Shown in pieces: positions 59,226 through 64,000 of a stretch of DNA of 64,000 bases. Source of the stretch: an uncultured Erysipelotrichaceae bacterium. Its GTDB lineage: Bacteria > Bacillota_I > Bacilli_A > Erysipelotrichales > Erysipelotrichaceae. Location of the stretch: assembly GCA_947385085.1 (NCBI GenBank), contig CANDJN010000003.1:1-64000 (forward strand), read 5' to 3'. The stretch's first letter is position 1. Each line of letters starts with the position of its first letter. The position numbers and the translations under genes are program-made. A model generated the notes under the pieces. The model had not been told where the DNA came from, did not search any database, and was given only the letters and a program-made list of their open reading frames with translations.

Positions 59226-59861
59226 TTAATCCATTGCTTCATCGTCAGCATTATTTTGATTACTCTTGGTTGGATTACCATTGGTGCCGGTGTTTCCGTT
59301 TGACTGATCGCCATTCACGCCGTCATTGTTATCGGTTGCACTGTTACTGCTATCAGAATTTTTGATGCCGCCAATACCTGCTTTGTAGGAATCGAATTGC
59401 TTAAGCAAATCATCCATTTTTGCATCTTTTAGATACACCAACAGATAATTTCCATTCACAGATGCCGCATAATCCTTTTTTTCACCATTGATATTTACTT
59501 TCACAGTACCGGTATTCTTTGCTGAATCCAATAGTGCTTTCATGCTTTCATCATTTTCTTTCAACCGATACAGATATGCGGTATTGCCTTGATAAGAAAA
59601 GCTACGTCCTTCATGTGCTGCAAAATCCATATCCGTTAAATCCTTCATATCGTCCAATGTGAGTCCCTGATCCTTAAAATAAGTCATCATATTATCCATT
59701 GTTTCATTAACGGTATTGGCTGCGTCATTCTGTGGTTTTTTCGTATCGGTTGCATTGGCGTTGCTTTCCATCTTTTTATCGCCGTCATCATTCTTGGAGC
59801 AGCCACTGATTATCAACATCAGCGCACAAGCCATAGCGGCTAAAGCTTTCCATGATCTCAT
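59226..59861 (-). CDS. Hypothetical lipoprotein with Ser/Asn/Gly-rich tail
   Basis: A 211-residue protein with a lipoprotein signal peptide (lipobox LIISGC, acceptor C21 from the chosen start). A small folded middle (about 50-150: MMTYFKDQGLTLDDMKDL, VKVNINGEKKDYAAS) is flanked by polar linkers, and the last 45 residues are almost all N, D, G, S and T. I do not recognise the fold. The start at 59861 has GGAGG 8 bases upstream; the ATG at 59882 precedes it. Expected on the outer membrane face. Confidence 0.78.
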   Translation of the reverse strand: MRSWKALAAMACALMLIISGCSKNDDGDKKMESNANATDTKKPQNDAANTVNETMDNMMTYFKDQGLTLDDMKDLTDMDFAAHEGRSFSYQGNTAYLYRLKENDESMKALLDSAKNTGTVKVNINGEKKDYAASVNGNYLLVYLKDAKMDDLLKQFDSYKAGIGGIKNSDSSNSATDNNDGVNGDQSNGNTGTNGNPTKSNQNNADDEAMD

Positions 59862-59930
59862 CGTATTATCCTCCTTGTTCATATATTGGTAGTATGCGCC
59901 AATAAAAGCGGATTATACATGAGCTGTGGT

Positions 59931-61292
59931 TTAATTCTCACTGTTTGGATGAAAAAACGGATCTTTATGTATGACAAACCGAAACCACTGGAATAATATA
60001 GTCCCTTTTAATATAGAGCTAATGGTAATAGACCACCATATACCATTGAGTCCCCACACCTTTTGTAAAGCATAAGCCATTGGAATGCGCGCTGATGTAA
60101 GCGTGATGGATATGATGCTAGGCGGCAGTGTCTTGCCCAAGCCGTCAAAGGCTCCGGCAGTGGTGATCTCCATGCACATGAATAGCTGCGAGACGCCCAG
60201 GATGCGCAAATAGTCCACTCCCATCGGCAATACATCGCTTTCCTGAATAAAGATGTGAAAAATAAATTCAGGAAAAACAATCAGCATGGCACTGCATAAC
60301 AGTCCCCATACTAGCATCATAGTCATGGACAATCGATAACCATAGTGAATTCGCTGAGGATTTTTAGCGCCGTAATTCTGCGCCACGAAACTATTGAGTG
60401 CCGCCGCATAGCCCTCTGAAGTCATCCATGAAATCGATTCGATCTGACTTCCCACCTTTTGTACCGCTACAGCCCCATCTCCCCAGTCGGCAATAATGCG
60501 AGCGATGAACATAGAAATGCAGGAAAATAACATACTTTGAAGCGCCGTCGGCAAGCCGATGCGGAAGATTTCTTTACTGTGCTTTTTTGACAACGATCCC
60601 AACAGGTGAAAGTGATCAAACAAAATCGTATCCCCACGCACAATCAATACAAATAGCAATGTAACCACCGCTTGTGCCGCAACCGTCGCAATCCCTGCCC
60701 CCAATACGCCTAACGCGGGTATCACACCAAAGCCGAAAATCAACAGCGGATCCAGAACGATATTTAAAACCAAGCCGATGGTCGTTGCCACAAAGGAAGC
60801 TTTACTATTTCCCATCGCTGTTAGTATACCGGTATAGATTTGATTTAAAAAGGAAAAGATCACCAACCCGCATGTCACAAATAAATAATTCTGTGCATCA
60901 CTAATAACCTGTGCACTATTCAGATGAAAAAAGGAAATCATCATCTTGCCACATAATATGGAAATTAAGCCAAAAGCAAGCGCAAAAAGGATTGCCATGC
61001 GAAAGGAATTGGCCGCATAAATTCGCGCTTCCTCTTTTTGATCCGCCCCCAATGCCTGCCCCACCTTGATTTGACCACCCATTTTCGCCAAGGTAGCCAA
61101 ACCATTGGAAAACCACATAAACATTCCCGCAGCACCTACCGATGCCACTGCCCCGCTGCCAATGCGTCCAATCCAGATCATGTCAGTTAAGTTATAAGCC
61201 ATTTGGATAAAGCTGGTCGCCATAATCGGCAATGCCAAAGCACTCAATGCCGGAAAAATCGGACCATCCAACAAATTCGCGTTTCGTTTCAT
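59931..61292 (-). CDS. MATE-family efflux transporter
   Basis: A 453-residue multidrug and toxin extrusion protein with 12 membrane helices in two homologous halves: LALPIMATSFIQMAYNLTDM, IWIGRIGSGAVASVGAAGM, FVATTIGLVLNIVLDPLLIF, and the second half TALQSMLFSCISMFIARII. Expected to export cationic compounds using Na+ or H+; the substrate is unknown. Divergent from a second MATE gene 200 bases away. Confidence 0.9.
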   Translation of the reverse strand: MKRNANLLDGPIFPALSALALPIMATSFIQMAYNLTDMIWIGRIGSGAVASVGAAGMFMWFSNGLATLAKMGGQIKVGQALGADQKEEARIYAANSFRMAILFALAFGLISILCGKMMISFFHLNSAQVISDAQNYLFVTCGLVIFSFLNQIYTGILTAMGNSKASFVATTIGLVLNIVLDPLLIFGFGVIPALGVLGAGIATVAAQAVVTLLFVLIVRGDTILFDHFHLLGSLSKKHSKEIFRIGLPTALQSMLFSCISMFIARIIADWGDGAVAVQKVGSQIESISWMTSEGYAAALNSFVAQNYGAKNPQRIHYGYRLSMTMMLVWGLLCSAMLIVFPEFIFHIFIQESDVLPMGVDYLRILGVSQLFMCMEITTAGAFDGLGKTLPPSIISITLTSARIPMAYALQKVWGLNGIWWSITISSILKGTILFQWFRFVIHKDPFFHPNSEN

Positions 61293-61435
61293 ATGTCACC
61301 TCAAGGCATCATTGTACGCTAAAGTATACAAATTGTAAAGCAAGGCTTTTTCATGAATTCTTCCTTTTATTACATGATAAAAACAGAATCAAACCAGTAA
61401 CGAAATCATGAGTAAAATAAAGAATAAAAAACAGG

Positions 61436-61463
61436 TTGAAAAAGCGGTAAAAAGTGATACAAT
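61436..61463 (+). promoter_or_regulatory. Promoter of the plus-strand MATE gene
   Basis: TTGAAA at 61436-61441, 16-base spacer, TACAAT at 61458-61463, then AAAGGA and the ATG. Confidence 0.65.
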
Positions 61464-61490
61464 AAAAAGCATTGTGAAAGGAAAAGATTT

Positions 61491-62888
61491 ATGATAAAGT
61501 CACTGAATCGAAAACGTTCCTATGAAATCAATATGTGTGAAGGACCGATCTTTAAAAAAATCATTATATTTGCCCTCCCACTGGTATGTTCCGGTATCCT
61601 GCAGTTATTATTCAATGCGGCAGATATCATCGTTGTAGGTCGCTTCAGCGGCAATCATGCATTGGCAGCGGTTGGATCCACCAGTTCCTTAATCAATTTA
61701 TTAATAAACTTATTTATTGGAATTTCGGTTGGAGCCAATGTTCTGGCAAGCCGTTATTATGGCGCTCGTGATTACGACAATATGACAGACAGTGTTCATA
61801 CCGCGATAGCCATGGCATTCGTATCCGGTTTCCTCATGGTTTTTATCGGTATCTTTGCGGCAAAGCCGATGTTGGAATTGATGGGAACTCCTGATAATGT
61901 CATCGATTTATCCGTATTATATATGCGCATCTATTTTATCGGCATGCCCTCTTTTATGGTTTACAACTTTGGCGCTGCCATTCTGCGCTCGGTCGGCGAT
62001 ACCAAGCGTCCGCTTTACTTTCTGCTTGTTTCCGGTATTATCAACGTAATTTTCAATTTATTTTTTGTCATTGTCTGCCATTTAGGCGTTGCCGGAGTAG
62101 CATTAGCCACGATCCTTTCCGAAACCATCTCAGCCGGTTTAATCCTTTTGAGTTTACACAAAAGTGAAGGTGCATTGCGGCTTCATTTTAAGCAGCTGAA
62201 AATTCATAAGGATAAGTTGCTTCCGATGTTGAAAATCGGTCTTCCTGCCGGCTTGCAAGGTACTATTTTTTCCATCTCCAATGTCTTAATTCAATCTTCG
62301 GTTAATTCCTTTGGCGATATTGTCATGGCTGGAAATACTGCCGCAAGCAATATTGAAGGCTTTGTTTATACCGCTATGAATGCGGTATATCAAACTGCAC
62401 TTAGTTTTACCTCACAAAATCTCGGGGCAAAAAAATATGAGCGTATTGATAAAATCCTGCTTCAATGTCTATTAATCGTAACCCTCATTGGATTGGTAAT
62501 GGGAGTCGGCGCTTATTTGTTGGGAACACCGTTATTATCGCTTTATACCGATAGTAAGGAAGTCATCGAATACGGATTAATTCGTCTTAGCTATATCTCT
62601 GTCCCCTATTTCCTTTGCGGTATTATGGATGTGTTTGTCGGCAGTCTGCGCGGCTTAGGATATTCAATGATGCCGATGCTGGTATCCTTAAGCGGCGCTT
62701 GCGTTTTCCGTGTTATCTGGATCTTTACCGCTTTTGCGGCTAGTCATACTTTGTTTACACTTTATATTTCCTATCCGATCTCATGGTTTTTAACTGCGTT
62801 GATCCATGGAATCTGTTATTTGACAGTACGAAAAAAATTTATCGCATTAAAAAATATTCCTGGTGAGGAACCTGCATCCGTCGCATAA
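61491..62888 (+). CDS. MATE-family efflux transporter
   Basis: A 465-residue MATE protein of the NorM/DinF-like group: IIIFALPLVCSGILQLLFN, ADIIVVGRFSGNHALAAVG, GISVGANVLASRYYGA and IGLPAGLQGTIFSISNVLIQ. Twelve membrane helices are visible. It is only distantly similar to the neighbouring MATE protein, so they are not a recent tandem copy. AAAGGA lies upstream of the ATG. Substrate unknown. Confidence 0.92.
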   Translation: MIKSLNRKRSYEINMCEGPIFKKIIIFALPLVCSGILQLLFNAADIIVVGRFSGNHALAAVGSTSSLINLLINLFIGISVGANVLASRYYGARDYDNMTDSVHTAIAMAFVSGFLMVFIGIFAAKPMLELMGTPDNVIDLSVLYMRIYFIGMPSFMVYNFGAAILRSVGDTKRPLYFLLVSGIINVIFNLFFVIVCHLGVAGVALATILSETISAGLILLSLHKSEGALRLHFKQLKIHKDKLLPMLKIGLPAGLQGTIFSISNVLIQSSVNSFGDIVMAGNTAASNIEGFVYTAMNAVYQTALSFTSQNLGAKKYERIDKILLQCLLIVTLIGLVMGVGAYLLGTPLLSLYTDSKEVIEYGLIRLSYISVPYFLCGIMDVFVGSLRGLGYSMMPMLVSLSGACVFRVIWIFTAFAASHTLFTLYISYPISWFLTALIHGICYLTVRKKFIALKNIPGEEPASVA

Positions 62889-63201
62889 AATGATTCATAA
62901 GGCCTTAGGGTCTTTTTACTTATTGTAATATGGATCTTTATAATGTATGGATGATAAGAAAATTAAATTTCCTATTCATTTTTGTCTAATGCCCTCTTTA
63001 AAACGATGGTCAAAGGATCATAGCCTATTCATGGTATTAAACCTTTATCAATGAATAAAAATGATATGTTTATCAATACCAATTTTCATATTTAAAAAAA
63101 TGGTATTGATAAACTGGTCTTCTGTGACTTTTTATATACTGACCTATTATTACTTTTAAATAAATACGCATATTAATGCATACACTGTAAGACACTATAG
63201 C
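62889..63201. other. Convergent intergenic stretch with repeated palindromic motif
   Basis: AT-rich, without credible genes. Holds TATTCAT/ATGAATA (63026-63032 and 63051-63057) and, next to it, the perfect 13-base inverted repeat at 63069-63113. The words TGGTATT and TTTATCAAT each occur in both palindromes. Confidence 0.5.
63069..63113. repeat. Perfect 13-base inverted repeat
   Basis: TTTATCAATACCA at 63069-63081 and its exact reverse complement at 63101-63113, with a 19-base A/T-rich loop. There is no adjoining T run in the terminator position, and the genes on both sides converge. Could be a terminator-like hairpin, an operator or the edge of a small repeat element. Confidence 0.7.
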
Positions 63202-63244
63202 AAAAAAAAACAGATGATCATGTATACGTCTTATTCATCTGTTT
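63202..63244 (-). terminator. Terminator of scpA-scpB
   Basis: Stem AAACAGATGA/TCATCTGTTT (63208-63217 and 63235-63244), 17-base loop, T-rich tail on the minus strand. Confidence 0.75.
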
Positions 63245-63274
63245 CAAAACAATATTATTTTGTTTTCCTTCACA

Positions 63275-63826
63275 TCAATCTTCCTGAAACAGTTCTTCAT
63301 CGAGATTGGCATCACTGTTTGGTAGTTCCGGTAATTCCTTTAAGCTTTTTAATTGGAACGAATCCATAAAAGCTTCGGTTACCTCATATAGAAAAGGGCG
63401 TCCTGCCGCATCACTGCGGCCGCATTCACGAATCAGATTGCGAGCTAATAGCTTGCGAATCATCATATCGCAGCCGACTCCACGGATTTCCTCAATTTCC
63501 GATCGTGTGATCGGCTGACGATAAGCAATAATCGCCAGTGTTTCCAATGCGGCTTGAGAAAGCGTTGCTAGTTTCACGCTCGCAAATAATTTTTCTGCAT
63601 AAGGATGGATGGCTTCTTTGGATACAAATTTATAAACACCGCCAAAATGTACAATCTCCATCCCCCGGCTTTCATCCTCCACATACTCCTTCATCATTTC
63701 ATCCAATAGCGATTCCAATTCTTCAAGTGGCATTTCCATAACCGATGCCAGCTGATCCCCATTTAATCCCTCATCACCAACCAGAAATAATAAACCTTCT
63801 AGTACGGCTTTTTTATCATTATGCAT
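63275..63826 (-). CDS. scpB: Segregation and condensation protein B
   Basis: Winged-helix subunit (183 residues) of the SMC-ScpAB condensin. Family marks: AVLEGLLFLVGDEGLNGDQL, LSQAALETLAIIAYRQPITR, EIEEIRGVGCDMMIRKLLAR and GRPFLYEVTEAFMDSF, then an acidic tail. The start overlaps the scpA stop by 8 bases, so the two are coupled. Confidence 0.96.
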   Translation of the reverse strand: MHNDKKAVLEGLLFLVGDEGLNGDQLASVMEMPLEELESLLDEMMKEYVEDESRGMEIVHFGGVYKFVSKEAIHPYAEKLFASVKLATLSQAALETLAIIAYRQPITRSEIEEIRGVGCDMMIRKLLARNLIRECGRSDAAGRPFLYEVTEAFMDSFQLKSLKELPELPNSDANLDEELFQED

Positions 63827-64000
63827 AAACCCCTTCTCCTTTAATAATCCAAATCATTTCTTCTTCATCGATCATATAGGTAATCAGCTTTAAACGTATC
63901 ATATCCAGCATTGCCAGAAATGATACAATCACCATATGCAGATTGGTACAATCATTACATAGCGTTTCAAAGTTCATTTTCCCACTCCAATGACGTAAGC
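63819..64000 (-). CDS. scpA: Segregation and condensation protein A (partial, C-terminal end)
   Basis: The open frame enters from the right edge and ends at a TAA at 63819-63821. About 59 residues are visible, including NFETLCNDCTNLHMVIVSFL, then AMLDMIRLKLITYMI and an acidic end, which match the C-terminal winged helix of the ScpA kleisin that contacts the SMC head (family pattern FLALLELIK). The rest lies outside the window. Confidence 0.88.
   Translation of the reverse strand, partial: LRHWSGKMNFETLCNDCTNLHMVIVSFLAMLDMIRLKLITYMIDEEEMIWIIKGEGVYA

Noticed and set aside
59931..62888. The two MATE genes as a recent duplication
   Set aside because: Their proteins differ clearly in the aligned segments and they are divergently oriented.
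1..64000. CRISPR array, tRNA or rRNA genes, intact transposase or integrative-element integrase
   Set aside because: No regular spaced repeats, no tRNA-like T-arm patterns with matching cloverleaf, and no transposase found. XerD is judged to be the chromosomal recombinase.

Overview
The window looks like a chromosomal segment from a spore-forming, low-to-moderate GC Bacillota, most probably a member of the Erysipelotrichales-like branch (inference). The evidence is a set of endospore genes (spoIVA, spoIIM, spo0A, spoIVB, spoIIIAH, spoVB-like, yqfC/yqfD, spmA/spmB), Bacilli-type gene order (recN-spoIVB-spo0A; ruvAB ... comN-secDF-recJ-apt-rel-hisS-aspS), a fused SecDF, a MurE with a DDPR rather than DNPR motif (suggesting a lysine-type wall) and a MurT/GatD pair. 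Most genes lie on the minus strand in tightly packed, often translationally coupled operons with AGGAGG-like ribosome binding sites. No rRNA, tRNA, CRISPR array or intact insertion sequence was seen.

Layout. 1-1134: a gene running in from the left edge (acetolactate-synthase small-subunit-like), a frameshifted KTR zinc-finger remnant typical of integrative elements, and decayed DNA. 1135-3811 (+): a small acidic protein, spoIVA, HU and a lipoprotein. 4183-9287 (-): gatD/murT (lipid II amidation), an Mrp-type ATPase, deoB and xerD. 9379-16730 (-): a tRNA methyltransferase, spoIIM, dinB, spo0A, spoIVB, recN and tlyA. 16720-25670 (-): dxs, ispA, xseB/xseA, nusB, asp23, spoIIIAH, a divergent RelA/SpoT-domain protein, ribF and truB. 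25798-26979 (+): a TtcA-GNAT fusion. 27039-28488 (-): a J-domain protein with a cysteine-rich tail, coupled to a DUF5685 protein. 28976-29135 (+): a structured RNA, probably 6S RNA, beside aspS. 29218-32552 (-): aspS and hisS under a T-box riboswitch. 32570-39648 (-): rel, apt, recJ, secDF and comN. 39712-42091: a spoVB-like flippase, DUF421 and a TIGR04086 protein. 42088-49070 (-): ruvB, ruvA, phoH, yqfD, yqfC, rpsU, murE and mtaB. 49155-53857 (-): an unknown protein, rsmE, rluB, spmB, spmA and dacB.

53937-63201 separates dacB-spmA-spmB-rluB from scpA-scpB, which lie close together in many Bacillota. It carries a GH25 lysozyme without signal peptide, a coupled DUF1893/ECF S-component pair, a DUF2779 predicted nuclease with WYL regulator and ankyrin gene upstream, a serine/asparagine-rich lipoprotein and two divergent MATE transporters. 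scpB and the end of scpA close the window.

The backbone combines wall-precursor synthesis (murE, murT/gatD, dacB), isoprenoid supply (dxs, ispA), translation and RNA modification (truB, tlyA, rsmE, rluB, mtaB, nusB), DNA repair (recN, recJ, ruvAB, xseAB, dinB), alarmone control (rel plus a divergent paralogue) and sporulation. The least explained items are the RelA/SpoT-domain protein with a large extra C-terminal region, the TtcA-GNAT fusion, the solitary spoIIIAH, the J-domain/DUF5685 pair, the ECF-S/DUF1893 pair and the WYL-DUF2779 nuclease module. No wholly new multigene system could be demonstrated from sequence alone.
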